64,000 nucleotides of DNA from Bacillus sp. HNG (GCF_003400205.1 NZ_QUQV01000005.1:124001-188000), one strand, 5' to 3'; positions 36,958 to 47,451 are shown, counted from the stretch's first letter. Program-made: numbers and translations. Notes: generated by a model from the letters alone, not told the origin.

Positions 36958-37404
36958 TTAATAAATCCATTTATTGATTAGCTTATCGTATGCTACTAAT
37001 TCTTCCTCTTTGAAGAATAATGAAATTTCACGCTCGGCACTTGCTGTTGAATCAGAACCATGAATAACGTTCTTTCCAACTGTTAATCCAAAATCACCAC
37101 GGATTGTTCCTGGAGCTGCATCCTTAGGATTTGTAGCACCCATCATATGACGAGCAGTTGCAATTACATTTTCACCTTGCCAAACCATTGCAAAAACTGG
37201 TCCAGATGTGATGAATTCTACTAGTTCTCCAAAGAACGGTCGCTCTTTGTGCTCAGCGTAATGTTCGCTAGCAAGCTCTTCTGAAACCGCCATCAATTTA
37301 GCTCCCACTAATTGAAAGCCCTTTCTTTCAAAACGTGATACAATTTCACCAATTAATTGACGCTGTACGCCATCCGGCTTAACCATTAAAAATGTTTTTT
37401 CCAT
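36958..37404 (-). CDS. ndk: Nucleoside diphosphate kinase
   Basis: 148 aa from ATG 37404 (SD GGTGGAGA). Transfers the gamma phosphate among NTPs through a phosphohistidine; the active-site His is in NVIHGSDS near residue 115. N-terminal [19 protein letters not shown] is the family signature. Lies between hepT and cheR, as in B. subtilis. Confidence 0.97.
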   Translation of the reverse strand: MEKTFLMVKPDGVQRQLIGEIVSRFERKGFQLVGAKLMAVSEELASEHYAEHKERPFFGELVEFITSGPVFAMVWQGENVIATARHMMGATNPKDAAPGTIRGDFGLTVGKNVIHGSDSTASAEREISLFFKEEELVAYDKLINKWIY

Positions 37405-37498
37405 AAGATCTCCACCCCACCACAATTATGTATAATAGTCTTTTTTTAGCGACCAATCAAAATAGTAACACTATTTTGATTGGTTATCAATGTTATTC

Positions 37499-38461
37499 CT
37501 AAAATTTTCTTTTTCCGATATATTTTGCGACATTAAAAAGCGTATTTCTAGCACGACAAGGAGGCAATTCCCCCAAGATTTTGTATGCTTTTTCTAAATA
37601 TCTATTACTTAAAGCCTCAGCTTGCTTTATTGCATCTGATTGTTTAATAGCATGAATTAAAGGTTTAATCTCAGCAGCTGTTGTACGTTCAGACACTTGA
37701 AGAATTTGTTGTTTAAGGCTTTCGTTTTTCATCGCATATAAAACTGGCAGCGTAATATTGCCTTGCATTAAATCGCTACCAGCAGGTTTACCCAATTGTT
37801 CATCGGTACCCGTAAAGTCTAAAATATCGTCTGTGATTTGGAAGGCCATTCCTACATAATAACCATATAAAAACAGTTTTTGATGGACCTCTGTAGGGAC
37901 ATCTGCAGCTACCGCCCCTAATTGACAACTGCTTGCTATTAAAAGAGCCGTCTTTCGCTTTATTCTACGTAAATAGCAGCGTAAATTTTGGTCAAAGCGA
38001 TATTTATCTTTGATTTGTTCGATTTCACCTAAACAAACCTCAACAATGGTGTGTGCAAGCAGTTTATGTAATAAGGGATTAGGAAGCTTTGTAATAATTT
38101 CTAATGAACTCCCCAGAATATAATCTCCCGCATACATCGCTATCTTATTATCCCATTTTGCCTTAATGGTAGGCTTGCCACGTCGAAGATCCGCGTCATC
38201 AATCACATCATCATGCACAAGCGATGCCGTATGAATCAGTTCAAGTGTTACGGCAACATTTTTAATTACATCAATATCGTAATCCCCAAATTTTCCTCCT
38301 AAAAGGACAAAAACAGGGCGTAGTCGTTTGCCACCAGATTGTAATAAATGCAACCCAGCCTGTTGAAGAACCGGATGCTTCCCTTTGATGGACGCCTCTA
38401 GTTCTTTTTCAATAATTGCTAAATCTGTATTCAAATACGAATACATCAAAGATAATTTCAT
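37499..38461 (-). CDS. hepT: Heptaprenyl diphosphate synthase component II
   Basis: 320 aa from ATG 38461 (SD AAGGTG). Catalytic subunit making the C35 side chain of menaquinone. The two Asp-rich motifs are HDDVIDDAD near 83 and ITDDILDF near 210, with GGKRLRP and GDYILGSSL. C-terminus KYIGKRKF matches the family. Works with HepS (39208); menH lies between them. Confidence 0.95.
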   Translation of the reverse strand: MKLSLMYSYLNTDLAIIEKELEASIKGKHPVLQQAGLHLLQSGGKRLRPVFVLLGGKFGDYDIDVIKNVAVTLELIHTASLVHDDVIDDADLRRGKPTIKAKWDNKIAMYAGDYILGSSLEIITKLPNPLLHKLLAHTIVEVCLGEIEQIKDKYRFDQNLRCYLRRIKRKTALLIASSCQLGAVAADVPTEVHQKLFLYGYYVGMAFQITDDILDFTGTDEQLGKPAGSDLMQGNITLPVLYAMKNESLKQQILQVSERTTAAEIKPLIHAIKQSDAIKQAEALSNRYLEKAYKILGELPPCRARNTLFNVAKYIGKRKF

Positions 38462-38494
38462 CAGTTTCACCTTAGTCTAAAAAATATGACGCGT

Positions 38495-39205
38495 TCATCC
38501 ATTTCTTTTATAACCTAAATGCATTGCAGCTACACCTAAAGTGTAAGGTTTCACTTCAATGTCGGTCAAGCCTGCTTCCTGAAACATTTTTGCGAGTTCC
38601 TTCATACCTGGAAAATCACGAGCAGATTCCTGAAGCCAAGAATATTCCTTAAAGCTTTTTGCAAAAAGCTTCCCAAAAACCGGCATGATAAACCGAAAAT
38701 AGAAAAAGTATAACTGTCTAAAACCAATCATTGTTGGCTGTGAAGTTTCTAAGCACACAACTTTTCCCCCAGGCTTAACTACTCTTTGCATTTCTTTTAA
38801 GACAGTCATGTAATCGGGAACATTCCGCAGACCAAATCCAATTGTTACATAATCAAAGGAATTGTCCTCGAACGGGAGATCCATCGCATTACCATGTATT
38901 AATTCCGCCTGATTTAACTTTAACTTGTCTACTTTTTCTTGACCTATTTTAAGCATATTTTTACTAAAATCAAGACCGATCACTTTGCCTTGAGGACCAA
39001 CTTTCTCAGCAAGGGCAATGGTCCAATCAGCAGTGCCACAGCAAAGGTCAAGTGCAGATGATCCCTCTTGGACATCCATTCGCTTCATTGTATCCTTACG
39101 CCATGCTTTATGTTGTTGGAAGCTGATAACAGAATTCATTTGATCATAGTTTTTATATATTTTTTCAAACACATGATGTACACGTTGTTCTTTAGATTGC
39201 TCCAT
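38495..39205 (-). CDS. menH: Demethylmenaquinone methyltransferase
   Basis: 236 aa, also called ubiE/menG. SAM-dependent C-methylation, the last menaquinone step. SAM site [16 protein letters not shown] near 50, [17 protein letters not shown] near the start, and GFGLRNVPD near 118. Three bp after hepS and 24 bp before hepT's region end, in the hepS-menH-hepT operon. Confidence 0.95.
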   Translation of the reverse strand: MEQSKEQRVHHVFEKIYKNYDQMNSVISFQQHKAWRKDTMKRMDVQEGSSALDLCCGTADWTIALAEKVGPQGKVIGLDFSKNMLKIGQEKVDKLKLNQAELIHGNAMDLPFEDNSFDYVTIGFGLRNVPDYMTVLKEMQRVVKPGGKVVCLETSQPTMIGFRQLYFFYFRFIMPVFGKLFAKSFKEYSWLQESARDFPGMKELAKMFQEAGLTDIEVKPYTLGVAAMHLGYKRNG

Positions 39206-39207
39206 AA

Positions 39208-40011
39208 TTACCCTTCTTCCACGCTTCTTTTCAAGGATAGTGTTGTACCTTTAAGAAGTACTTCATTTATACGATTTCGTAACATTTTGTTTATTCTAGG
39301 GTTGATCTCTAAGGATTGTTCTAGCTTTTTACTTACAAGAGAGAGGTGCTTGTTATATTCAAACATAACCTCTGATCTTTGATCTTGTTTTCCCCTCGAG
39401 ACTATTTTTTTTAGAGTCTTAAAAAGAATCGAATTTCCACTCTCTAAATAGAGGTCTCTCTCAAGCAGAAGTCTTTTTAACAATAAAAAATTTTGAACGA
39501 GTTGTTCCCATTTATTTATTTGAAAGCTTTTCACGATTTTCCCGAAGACAGCTGATTCAACTGCTGTCACACATGAAAAAAGCTTGTCTATTTGTTCATG
39601 ATCCATTTGATAATAATAAATTTTAGCCTCATTTACGTCTTTAATACCTTCTGCGAGTATTCGAATGAAGGCAATATCGGTAGCTTGAGCAAGGAGATAA
39701 TAATACAATCCACTAAAATAATCTCCTGCCAAGACGGCCAACTGTTGACCGCGCATACGTTCATCTGAATAGGTTAGTCGATTGGGGACTGTTTCATGGG
39801 TATCTAACGCTTGCTGAACAAGCATAGTGGTTACTATATAATTTGTTAATTGCTCTTTTGGCAGAAGCAAATCCTCACATATGGAGTATAACAATAATAG
39901 TTTATCCTCATCTATACTAGGTGTTTCCATATATCTTTGAAGGTATGAATGTCTTGTTTTGTTCTCAATACGCTCCTTAAGATCAGCAACTATTTCCTTG
40001 ATGTCTTGCAA
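39208..40011 (-). CDS. hepS: Heptaprenyl diphosphate synthase component I
   Basis: 267 aa from TTG 40011, reading [11 protein letters not shown] as in B. subtilis; an in-frame GTG three codons earlier touches the SD AAGGG. All-helical non-catalytic subunit that sets product length together with HepT. Conserved [25 protein letters not shown] and [16 protein letters not shown]. Confidence 0.92.
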   Translation of the reverse strand: MQDIKEIVADLKERIENKTRHSYLQRYMETPSIDEDKLLLLYSICEDLLLPKEQLTNYIVTTMLVQQALDTHETVPNRLTYSDERMRGQQLAVLAGDYFSGLYYYLLAQATDIAFIRILAEGIKDVNEAKIYYYQMDHEQIDKLFSCVTAVESAVFGKIVKSFQINKWEQLVQNFLLLKRLLLERDLYLESGNSILFKTLKKIVSRGKQDQRSEVMFEYNKHLSLVSKKLEQSLEINPRINKMLRNRINEVLLKGTTLSLKRSVEEG

Positions 40012-40149
40012 ATCAATCACCCTTGTTTCCCCAATTTAAATAACCATTTATCTATGTTCAAGTTCTTTATCGTTAGTCTTTATAAAACAACGTTAATTAT
40101 AACATACATCACTTAGATTTTCTCTTAGTTTTATTTATTCCAAAAGAAA

Positions 40150-40168
40150 AAGCAGGATTTACCTGCTT
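40150..40168 (-). terminator. Terminator of mtrB
   Basis: 6-bp stem AGCAGG/CCTGCT overlapping the stop codon, followed by TTTTTCTTTT on the minus strand. Confidence 0.75.
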
Positions 40169-40397
40169 ATTTTTTAGAATCTGATTCAGTTTCTCCGTGA
40201 CTAGTTTGAATGATTGCATGCCCTCGTACTTTGATTGCTGAGGTATGTTCAGTAAATTGTGCGATCATGACTTCACCTTTATCTAATTTCTCCGAATGAT
40301 GAAAGCGTGTGTCAGATCCTCTTGTTAATCCGATTACATTCACTCCATCTTCGACTGCTTTGATTACAATAAATTCTGAGTTTGTATTATTGCTCAT
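40167..40397 (-). CDS. mtrB: trp RNA-binding attenuation protein TRAP
   Basis: 76 aa. Forms an 11-subunit ring that, when loaded with tryptophan, wraps (G/U)AG repeats. Sequence [19 protein letters not shown] and [20 protein letters not shown] carries the family's RNA-contact Lys and Thr residues. ATG 40397, SD AGGAG. Its target site is at 32623-32711. In B. subtilis it directly follows folE (mtrA); here 173 bp with a hairpin separate them. Confidence 0.96.
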   Translation of the reverse strand: MSNNTNSEFIVIKAVEDGVNVIGLTRGSDTRFHHSEKLDKGEVMIAQFTEHTSAIKVRGHAIIQTSHGETESDSKK

Positions 40398-40491
40398 CCT
40401 TCTTCACTCCTATGAATGCTATGTAAGGGGATGCTCAGAAATTCACCAAATGATATATGTTGAATTTTTGAACACTCACAATAAAGGAAAC

Positions 40492-40532
40492 ATTTCATCT
40501 CATCCAACACTTGCTTGGAAGATGAGTGAAAT
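40492..40532. other. Hairpin in the folE-mtrB gap
   Basis: Arms ATTTCATCTCATC and GATGAGTGAAAT (one bulged base) around 16 nt, followed on the minus strand by GTTTCCTTTATT. It may be a leaky folE terminator or a site affecting mtrB expression. Confidence 0.45.
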
Positions 40533-40570
40533 CGATATCTTTTTTACTATCTCGTACTTTTTTACGGATG

Positions 40571-41137
40571 TCAATTCTTAATTAATGATAATACCTCACT
40601 ACGAGCGGCTGGATCCTTTTGTAATATTCCTCGAACAGCAGAAGTCACGGTTTTTGCCCCAGGCTTTTTGACACCACGCATTGTCATACACATATGCTCT
40701 GCTTCAATTACAACCATTACTCCGTGAGGTTGAAGTGTTTCAACAATAGAATCAGCGATGGTTGAAGTGATTCTTTCTTGTAATTGAGGTCTTTTAGCTA
40801 CAGCTTCAACAGCTCGTGCAAGTTTGCTTAAGCCTGTTACTTTACCTCCTTTAGGTATGTAGGCAACATGGGCATGACCATAAAATGGAACAAGATGGTG
40901 CTCACACATCGAAAAAAATGGGATGTCTTTTACAAGTACCAATTCTTCATGTTCTTCTCCAAAAACGGTTTGAAAGTATTCTTTCGGATCATCTTCTAAG
41001 CCTGAGAAAACTTCAGCATACATTTTAGCAACACGTTTCGGTGTATCAACTAGCCCTTCTCTCTGTGGATCTTCCCCAATCGCTTCTAAAATCATCGTAA
41101 CGGCTTGCTCTATCTTTTTATAATCTACAGAAGTCAT
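40571..41137 (-). CDS. folE: GTP cyclohydrolase I
   Basis: 188 aa from ATG 41137 (SD AGGAGGGG). Makes dihydroneopterin triphosphate for folate. Zinc and GTP sites: [30 protein letters not shown] and [16 protein letters not shown]. Also named mtrA in B. subtilis, next to mtrB. Confidence 0.97.
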   Translation of the reverse strand: MTSVDYKKIEQAVTMILEAIGEDPQREGLVDTPKRVAKMYAEVFSGLEDDPKEYFQTVFGEEHEELVLVKDIPFFSMCEHHLVPFYGHAHVAYIPKGGKVTGLSKLARAVEAVAKRPQLQERITSTIADSIVETLQPHGVMVVIEAEHMCMTMRGVKKPGAKTVTSAVRGILQKDPAARSEVLSLIKN

Positions 41138-41205
41138 TTGCCAACCCCTCCTTATATCACATACTATCAGTTCATTGATTCTAGCATATTTATGGTTATA
41201 AAACA

Positions 41206-41232
41206 AAAAAGAGTCGCAAGACGACTCTTTTT
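41206..41232 (-). terminator. Terminator of hbs
   Basis: Stem AAAAAGAGTCG/CGACTCTTTTT with a 5-nt loop and a T-run on the minus-strand side, 29 bp after the hbs stop. Confidence 0.85.
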
Positions 41233-41260
41233 GTATCTTTCACATAGTTTCTATGTAAAA

Positions 41261-41533
41261 TTATTTTACTGCATCTTTAAGCGCCTTTCCTGGTTTAAAT
41301 GCAGGAACCTTGCTTGCAGCGATTTCGATTTCTTCACCAGTTTGAGGGTTACGACCTTTACGAGCTGCACGCTCACGTACCTCAAAGTTACCAAATCCGA
41401 TTAACTGAACTTTGTCTCCACCTTTAAGAGCTTCAAGGATAGAATCAAAAACTGCATCAACAGCTTTTGTAGCATCCTTCTTAGAAAGCTCAGCACTCTC
41501 AGCTACAGCGTTAACTAATTCTGTTTTGTTCAT
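41261..41533 (-). CDS. hbs: DNA-binding protein HU
   Basis: 90 aa from ATG 41533 (SD GAGGAGGTGAAT). Nucleoid protein; dimer with two DNA-clasping arms. Family signature [20 protein letters not shown] near 46-66 and [15 protein letters not shown] at the end. Monocistronic between spoIVA and folE. Confidence 0.98.
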   Translation of the reverse strand: MNKTELVNAVAESAELSKKDATKAVDAVFDSILEALKGGDKVQLIGFGNFEVRERAARKGRNPQTGEEIEIAASKVPAFKPGKALKDAVK

Positions 41534-41778
41534 GACATTCACCTCCTCCCAAATGAAGATTTTAAATCATATGAATGATCTTACATTGTTCTTTAAGCCT
41601 TATGTCATCAAGTATGTACTTACGTTGGCTTGATGCTAACATGCCTTATAATAAACGATAATTAGACATAATTCAATATATTTCAACAGAAATTTTACCT
41701 TTTTATGTATATTTCACCAAAAAACCTATATTTTTCTGTAAAAAGCGTATCATATTCGTATTTACTAAGCAAATTATG

Positions 41779-41901
41779 TCAAATGCGCAAGCGCCTTGAT
41801 TAGCCCCGACAAGCATAAGAAAAGCCGGCTAGAAGGATGCTGTTTATCCTTCTTGACGGATTGACTTATGACCTCGAGGGGCTAGGCGCTGGAGCTGGAC
41901 G
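41779..41901. repeat. Intergenic repeat family D, large cruciform
   Basis: About 123 bp between spoIVA and hbs. Outer arms GCGCCTTGATTAGCCCC and GGGGCTAGGCGC, middle arms CATAAG/CTTATG, apical hairpin AGAAGGAT/ATCCTTCT. Recalled as a common Bacillus intergenic repeat. It shares the entry TCAAATGCGC with family A but nothing else, and has no 37-nt core. The rest of the 424-bp gap is the hbs upstream region (AT-rich, TTGAAA near 41690) and the spoIVA terminator. Confidence 0.75.
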
Positions 41902-41932
41902 CAAAGTACGTTATCATTTTCCACAAAAAAAA

Positions 41933-41951
41933 GACTCCCTAGTAAGGAGCC
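41933..41951 (-). terminator. Terminator of spoIVA
   Basis: 6-bp stem GGCTCC/GGAGTC (one G-U) with 7-nt loop, followed by TTTTTTTT on the minus strand, 7 bp after the spoIVA stop. Confidence 0.8.
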
Positions 41952-41957
41952 TAAATC

Positions 41958-43436
41958 CTATAATATGATGGCAATTAATCCGCCGGAACCTTCGTTAATG
42001 ATTCTTTCAAGTGTTTCTTTTAACTTGTAGCGTGCATTTTCAGGCATTAGTGATAACTTCGCCTGGATACCCTCACGTACAATAGAGCTTAATGATCTAC
42101 CGAAGATATCTGAATTCCAGATTGAAAGTGGATCATCCTCAAAGTCTTGCATTAGATAACGGACCAATTCTTCACTTTGTTTTTCTGTACCAATAATTGG
42201 CGCAAATTCAGATTCAACATCCACCTTAATCATGTGGATAGACGGTGCAACTGCCTTTAAGCGAACTCCAAATCTTGAACCTTGTCGGATGATTTCTGGC
42301 TCATCTAAGCTCATATCAGATAGCGCAGGCGCAGCAATTCCATATCCTGTTTGCTTCACCATTTTTAATGCGTCTGCCACTTGATCGTACTCTGCTTTTG
42401 CATGAGCAAAGTCTTGCATGAGCTGTAAAAGATGATCTTTTCCGCGAATCTCAACTCCCACAACTTCCTTAAGAATTTGGTCATATAAATCATCTGGAGC
42501 ATATAAATCAATTTCAGCTACACCCTGCCCCATTTCGATACCAGCCAAGCTTGCTTGGTCAATAAAGTCATACTCACTAAATTGTCCAACTACACGATCA
42601 ACATCGCGTAAACGCTTGATATCTTGAACAGTGTCCTTGACAGCATCCTGATAGCTTTCTCTTAACCAATGATCTTCACGTAAAACCATTACCCAGCTTG
42701 GAAGATTAACATTTACCTCTAATACCGGGAACTCATAAAGTGCTTCACGTAGAACATTGAACACATCTGTTTCACGCATGCTTTCAACACTCATCGCTAA
42801 AACAGGAATATCATATTTCTCATTTAACTGCTGACGAAGAGCATCTGTTTCAGGGTGATGAGGATGGACTGTATTAATCACCATTATAAATGGTTTCCCA
42901 ACCTCTTTTAGTTCGGCAATGACACGCTCTTCTGCTTCAATATAATCTCTTCTAGGAATTTCTCCAATTGAGCCATCTGTTGTTACAACAACACCGATTG
43001 TAGAGTGCTCCTGAATAACTTTTCTCGTGCCAATCTCTGCTGCTTCATGGAATGGGATTGGCTCCTCATACCAAGGTGTATTAATCATACGAGGACCATT
43101 TTCATCCTCATACCCCTTTGCACCTGGAACTGTGTACCCCACACAATCCACTAGGCGAATGTTTACATCAAGCCCTTCTTCAACATGGACAGAAACAGCT
43201 TGATTTGGAACAAACTTTGGTTCAGTTGTCATGATTGTTCTTCCAGCAGCACTTTGTGGCAATTCATCCTGTGCGCGAGCCTTATCAGCTTCACTACCGA
43301 TATTCGGTAAGACTACTAATTCCATGAACTTCTTTATAAAAGTAGATTTACCTGTTCTTACTGCACCAACGACTCCTAAATATATATCGCCACCGGTGCG
43401 CTCAGCGATATCTTTGAAAATATCTACCTTTTCCAA
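41958..43436 (-). CDS. spoIVA: Stage IV sporulation protein A, spore coat ATPase
   Basis: 492 aa. Polymerises on the forespore surface by ATP hydrolysis and forms the coat base. TRAFAC-type P-loop GAVRTGKS at 24-31, LVDCVGYTVPGAKGYED, and VVTTDGSIGEI. Length matches the family. A good sigma-E promoter lies upstream (43508-43536). Confidence 0.98.
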   Translation of the reverse strand: MEKVDIFKDIAERTGGDIYLGVVGAVRTGKSTFIKKFMELVVLPNIGSEADKARAQDELPQSAAGRTIMTTEPKFVPNQAVSVHVEEGLDVNIRLVDCVGYTVPGAKGYEDENGPRMINTPWYEEPIPFHEAAEIGTRKVIQEHSTIGVVVTTDGSIGEIPRRDYIEAEERVIAELKEVGKPFIMVINTVHPHHPETDALRQQLNEKYDIPVLAMSVESMRETDVFNVLREALYEFPVLEVNVNLPSWVMVLREDHWLRESYQDAVKDTVQDIKRLRDVDRVVGQFSEYDFIDQASLAGIEMGQGVAEIDLYAPDDLYDQILKEVVGVEIRGKDHLLQLMQDFAHAKAEYDQVADALKMVKQTGYGIAAPALSDMSLDEPEIIRQGSRFGVRLKAVAPSIHMIKVDVESEFAPIIGTEKQSEELVRYLMQDFEDDPLSIWNSDIFGRSLSSIVREGIQAKLSLMPENARYKLKETLERIINEGSGGLIAIIL

Positions 43437-43507
43437 GTGTGATCCCTCCCGATTTTACAGTTCTTGGGATAATTTTATCCGTTTACTACATATTCTAGGA
43501 CATTATA

Positions 43508-43536
43508 TTTGTATGACGTTGTCCTAATTAAATATG
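43508..43536 (-). promoter_or_regulatory. Sigma-E promoter of spoIVA
   Basis: Minus-strand -35 CATATTT (43530-43536), 14-nt spacer, -10 CATACAAA (43508-43515), about 70 nt before the ATG. Fits the mother-cell sigma-E consensus; B. subtilis spoIVA is known to be sigma-E dependent. Confidence 0.75.
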
Positions 43537-43650
43537 ACTATTTCTAGAAAAAAATTCCCCCCACAATATGTAGCAGCAAAATTGAGTTCAAAAAGACAGT
43601 CTTATAAACACCCTAGCAAGCTATTTTTTTACACTTTTTGAACAAAAGAA

Positions 43651-43687
43651 AACCCTTCTTTTAGAGTTTATGTCTAAAAGAAGGGTT
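43651..43687 (-). terminator. Terminator of yphF
   Basis: 13-bp stem AACCCTTCTTTTA/TAAAAGAAGGGTT with an 11-nt loop, then TTTTCTTTTG on the minus strand. Confidence 0.85.
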
Positions 43688-43693
43688 CATGAC

Positions 43694-44413
43694 TTAATTA
43701 TCTAAAAAAATTGGTTCATTTTCGTCATTTATCGTATATGACAAGGAATTGGTCGGGACAAACATCGAGTTATCGACTAAAAGATCCCGAATATCATCAC
43801 CGGTTTGATATGTATGTTCATACTTTGTTAAATACTCAAATAAATCCATACGATAGTCTACAACAATCTCATTCGTGCTCGTAATCAATAGTGGCAAGTT
43901 TTTTCCTGTGAATGGACTCACAACATATGGCTCTTCTTTCAAGCCTAGCTTGCTATAATCCAATGTAAATACATTTGTTTGAAGCTGTTCCTTAAATGGC
44001 GCATAACCATTTGATGAACGATACATTTGCACTCGCAAATTCAGCTCACTTATTTCTTCTGAAATTCGAACATCAAGAAGTTTAACCGTTGGGTTTGTTT
44101 CTACATTTACTAACACATATAAATAAACTCCGCCCGTTTCATACGCATTACCTGGGGGTTCAGCTATGTATTTTGGGGAAATCCGGGTAAAATCGATTGG
44201 ATATTTTTGATAAATGGGAGTCTCCATATCTCTATTTTTTATTGGCAAAAGCCCCCCTGAATCCTCTTTAAATTGGTCAACCGCCCGCTGGACAGCTGCA
44301 ATTTGGTCCTCGTAAGGAATTTGATTTTGAGCAAGCTTTTCTTTTGGATAAAGACACCCAGTAAGTAATGATAATGAAAAAACAATAACCAACAGTTGTA
44401 ATGAAACTTTCAT
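43694..44413 (-). CDS. yphF: Putative lipoprotein YphF
   Basis: 239 aa. Lipobox LLTGC at residues 16-20 after a short hydrophobic signal (LLVIVFSLSLLTGC), so membrane-anchored outside the cell. The rest is soluble, with paired YxxKYPIDFTRISPKYI and DYSKLGLKEEPYV-type strands. Function unknown. Same place as B. subtilis yphF, between yphE and spoIVA. Confidence 0.85.
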   Translation of the reverse strand: MKVSLQLLVIVFSLSLLTGCLYPKEKLAQNQIPYEDQIAAVQRAVDQFKEDSGGLLPIKNRDMETPIYQKYPIDFTRISPKYIAEPPGNAYETGGVYLYVLVNVETNPTVKLLDVRISEEISELNLRVQMYRSSNGYAPFKEQLQTNVFTLDYSKLGLKEEPYVVSPFTGKNLPLLITSTNEIVVDYRMDLFEYLTKYEHTYQTGDDIRDLLVDNSMFVPTNSLSYTINDENEPIFLDN

Positions 44414-44440
44414 ATTTATACCATCCTTATGTTTGTAACT

Positions 44441-44641
44441 CTATTCACTAACTGGTCCGCTAAACACAACAAAGAAAATAATAATTCCTGCTAGAATCAT
44501 AAAAAGATATGCAATTGTGGCTACTATTCCTTTTAGGAAGCCCTTAAGTTTATATCGACTAAGATAAATAGATATAACAGCAATCGCCATAAATGCCATT
44601 CCTGCAAATGATATCCACATTTTTAGTAATCCTGGTGTCAC
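44441..44641 (-). CDS. yphE: DUF2768 membrane protein YphE
   Basis: 66 aa from GTG 44641 (SD GGGAGTGA), matching the 67-aa B. subtilis YphE; an ATG 30 nt upstream lacks a good ribosome site. Two membrane spans: LLKMWISFAGMAFMAIAVISI and ATIAYLFMILAGIIIFFVVF. Role unknown; conserved among spore formers next to spoIVA. Confidence 0.82.
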   Translation of the reverse strand: MTPGLLKMWISFAGMAFMAIAVISIYLSRYKLKGFLKGIVATIAYLFMILAGIIIFFVVFSGPVSE

Positions 44642-44742
44642 CTTTTTCACTCCCTTGTCCAACTCTAACATTCCGTCAAATATTATATCATAATACGAAC
44701 CTTTAAACTAAGTCTATATTGTTAATTGTAAAATCAAAAAAA

Positions 44743-44772
44743 CTGAAGTAAAGAGGGGCGCCTTTACTTCAG
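44743..44772 (-). terminator. Terminator upstream of yphE
   Basis: 11-bp stem CTGAAGTAAAG/CTTTACTTCAG with an 8-nt loop, followed by TTTTTTTGATTTT on the minus strand. It lies 235 nt past gpsA, further than usual, so it may end something encoded in the gap. Confidence 0.85.
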
Positions 44773-45006
44773 CAAGCGTAGAACTAAATATTCCCTTTTA
44801 CCCAGTCGCTCAGACCCACAGTATACTACGTTGCATTTTATGCGAAAACAGCAACAAATGTATCGTCTGATGCCTATTTTCCGCAAGAAAAGTGCAAACT
44901 TTTTACTCACTAGAAATTTTTTTGCTGCGCGAAATGTTTAGGAAATCCCGCTATTTTTTTCTCCTTTCCATCATATGCACGAAAAGAGGGTTTGTGTAAG
45001 CATTTT
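44773..45006. other. Gene-free gap between gpsA and its terminator
   Basis: 234 bp with no convincing reading frame. The minus strand has a 46-codon frame starting at GTG with no ribosome site and a Cys-Cys-Cys run that looks unselected. GTATACTGTGGGTCTGAGCG and neighbours could pair but fit no RNA class I know. With the region 44642-44742 upstream of yphE this makes 365 bp without a protein gene. Confidence 0.4.
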
Positions 45007-46044
45007 TTATAATGTTCCATTATCTAGATAGTCAAAGAGGTCAGCCATTTCGTTTGTTTTTCCTCTGGCCATTAGTTGATCAACCGCATCTTTTGGTGAT
45101 TGATTATTGAAAAGAACGTCATATAGCGCAAATGTGATAGGCATCGACACATCCATTTTTTTAGCTAACTGATACGCTGCCTTTGTCGTTCTAACACCCT
45201 CGACAACCATTCCCATATTTTCAAGGACTTCTTCAAGGCTTTGCCCTTTACCAAGTAGATTTCCCGCACGCCAGTTGCGTGAATGCACACTTGTACACGT
45301 TACAATTAAATCACCGATACCAGTTAATCCCGCAAATGTTAAGGGGTTTGCACCCATTTTACTGCCTAAACGTGCAATCTCTGCCAAGCCACGCGTAATA
45401 AGTGCAGCCTTTGCATTATCTCCATACCCAAGACCATCTGTGATTCCAGCAGCTAAGGCAATAATATTTTTTAACGCCCCACCAATTTCAACACCAACAA
45501 TATCAGGGTTTGTGTAAACTCGGAAATGCTGATTAATGAATAAGTCTTGAACATATTCAGCAGATTTCATATTTTTAGATGAAACCGTTACAGTTGTTGG
45601 ATGACGAAGCACCACTTCCTCAGCATGGCTTGGTCCAGAAAGAACAACAACATCTTTTAAAAGACTTGAAGGCATTTCTTCCTCAATCATTTCAGAGATG
45701 CGCTTTAATGTGTCAGGTTCAATCCCTTTACTCACATGAATGATTGTTAATGGTGTAGAGGTCACCTGACTTATCTTCTGAAGTACTTCCCGAATTGCTT
45801 TTGTTGGAACAGCAAGAACAATTGTCTCTACGTTCTCCAACGCCTTGTTTAAATCCGCATATCCGATGATTGTTTCTGGTAACTCAATTGATGGGACATA
45901 TTTAGAATTCGTATGTTTCGTATTGATTTCATCAACTTGTTCTTGTCGATGAGACCAGATCCGTACCTCATGATCATTGTCAGCAAGAACAAGTGCAAGT
46001 GCCGTTCCCCAGCTACCTGCTCCAACAACCGTTACTTTCTCCAT
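45007..46044 (-). CDS. gpsA: NAD(P)-dependent glycerol-3-phosphate dehydrogenase
   Basis: 345 aa. Makes sn-glycerol 3-phosphate for phospholipid and teichoic acid synthesis. Nucleotide site [12 protein letters not shown] near 5-16, SGPSHAEEV, catalytic Lys in [28 protein letters not shown], and GDLIVTCTS. Fifteen bp after der, probably cotranscribed. Confidence 0.97.
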   Translation of the reverse strand: MEKVTVVGAGSWGTALALVLADNDHEVRIWSHRQEQVDEINTKHTNSKYVPSIELPETIIGYADLNKALENVETIVLAVPTKAIREVLQKISQVTSTPLTIIHVSKGIEPDTLKRISEMIEEEMPSSLLKDVVVLSGPSHAEEVVLRHPTTVTVSSKNMKSAEYVQDLFINQHFRVYTNPDIVGVEIGGALKNIIALAAGITDGLGYGDNAKAALITRGLAEIARLGSKMGANPLTFAGLTGIGDLIVTCTSVHSRNWRAGNLLGKGQSLEEVLENMGMVVEGVRTTKAAYQLAKKMDVSMPITFALYDVLFNNQSPKDAVDQLMARGKTNEMADLFDYLDNGTL

Positions 46045-46059
46045 TACATCATCCCCTTC

Positions 46060-47370
46060 CTATTTTCTAGCTCTTGCGATGAGCTTTATAGGTGTACCTT
46101 CGAATCCAAAAGCATCCCTAATCCGATTTTCTAAGAAACGTTCATATGAAAAATGCATTAACTCCGGTTCATTTACAAAGACAACAAATGTTGGCGGCTT
46201 AACCGCAACTTGTGTAACATAATAAATCCGCAGACGATTCCCTTTATCAGTAGGTGTTGGATTCATCGCGACAGCATCCATGATGACATCATTTAAGACA
46301 TTTGTTTGAACGCGCATCGTATGATTTTCACTCGCCATATCAATCATTGGAATTAAGGTATGAATGCGGCGTTTTGTTTTCGCCGATAAGAACACAATTG
46401 GAGCATAATCAAGGAATTGGAAATGGTCCCGGATTTTCTCTTCGAATTCCTTCATTGTTTTCTCGTCTTTTTCAACTGCATCCCATTTATTAACAACAAT
46501 GACAACCGCTCTACCTGCTTCATGGGCGTAACCAGCAATTTTTTTATCCTGTTCGATTATCCCTTCTTCTGCGTTTAACACAACAAGGACGACGTCAGAG
46601 CGTTCGATTGCCTTTAAAGCCCTTAGCACACTATACTTTTCAGTGCTTTCATAGACCTTTCCTTTTTTTCTCATTCCAGCAGTATCAATAATAACGTATT
46701 CTTTTCCATCCACTATGTATTTTGTATCAATCGCGTCCCTTGTTGTACCAGCGATATCACTTACAATTACTCTTTCCTCACCTAATAAAGAATTAACAAG
46801 TGATGACTTTCCTACATTCGGGCGTCCAATTAAAGAAAATTTAATGATTTCCTCATCATATTCCCCATTACCACCCTCTGGAAAATGTTTGACAACTTCG
46901 TCCAGTAAGTCACCTAGTCCAATCCCATGCGAGCCTGAAATAGGGATTGGTTCACCGAATCCTAGTGCATAAAAGTCGTAAATATCTGCACGCATCTCAG
47001 GGTTGTCCACTTTATTGACAGCTAAAACAACAGGTGTTTTGGAGCGATATAATATTTTCGCGACCTCTTCGTCTGCACTTGTCACTCCCTCACGACCACT
47101 TGTCATGAAAATAATGACATCTGCTTCATCAATCGCAATTTCAGCTTGGTGCCTAATTTGAGCAAGAAACGGCTCGTCACCAATATCAATTCCACCAGTA
47201 TCAATAATATTGAATTCTTGATTAAGCCACTCGCCCGAACTATAGATTCGATCCCTGGTTACTCCTGGTATATCTTCTACGATTGAAACTCTTTCTCCTA
47301 CTATTCGATTAAAAATTGTTGATTTCCCAACGTTTGGTCGACCAACAATTGCCACAACTGGTTTTACCAC
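46060..47370 (-). CDS. der: Ribosome biogenesis GTPase Der (EngA)
   Basis: 436 aa, length of B. subtilis Der. Two tandem GTPase domains: GRPNVGKST near 10 with NKVD near 119, and GRPNVGKSS near 183 with NKWD near 297, then a KH-like C-terminal domain ([17 protein letters not shown]). Acts in 50S subunit assembly. Start GTG 47370. Confidence 0.97.
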   Translation of the reverse strand: MVKPVVAIVGRPNVGKSTIFNRIVGERVSIVEDIPGVTRDRIYSSGEWLNQEFNIIDTGGIDIGDEPFLAQIRHQAEIAIDEADVIIFMTSGREGVTSADEEVAKILYRSKTPVVLAVNKVDNPEMRADIYDFYALGFGEPIPISGSHGIGLGDLLDEVVKHFPEGGNGEYDEEIIKFSLIGRPNVGKSSLVNSLLGEERVIVSDIAGTTRDAIDTKYIVDGKEYVIIDTAGMRKKGKVYESTEKYSVLRALKAIERSDVVLVVLNAEEGIIEQDKKIAGYAHEAGRAVVIVVNKWDAVEKDEKTMKEFEEKIRDHFQFLDYAPIVFLSAKTKRRIHTLIPMIDMASENHTMRVQTNVLNDVIMDAVAMNPTPTDKGNRLRIYYVTQVAVKPPTFVVFVNEPELMHFSYERFLENRIRDAFGFEGTPIKLIARARK

Positions 47371-47451
47371 ATGCGTTCTTCCCTTCTAAACGATCTCTTT
47401 CTACATATATCACATCAAAAATGTCGAAAACCAACCATATTTATAAAACAA

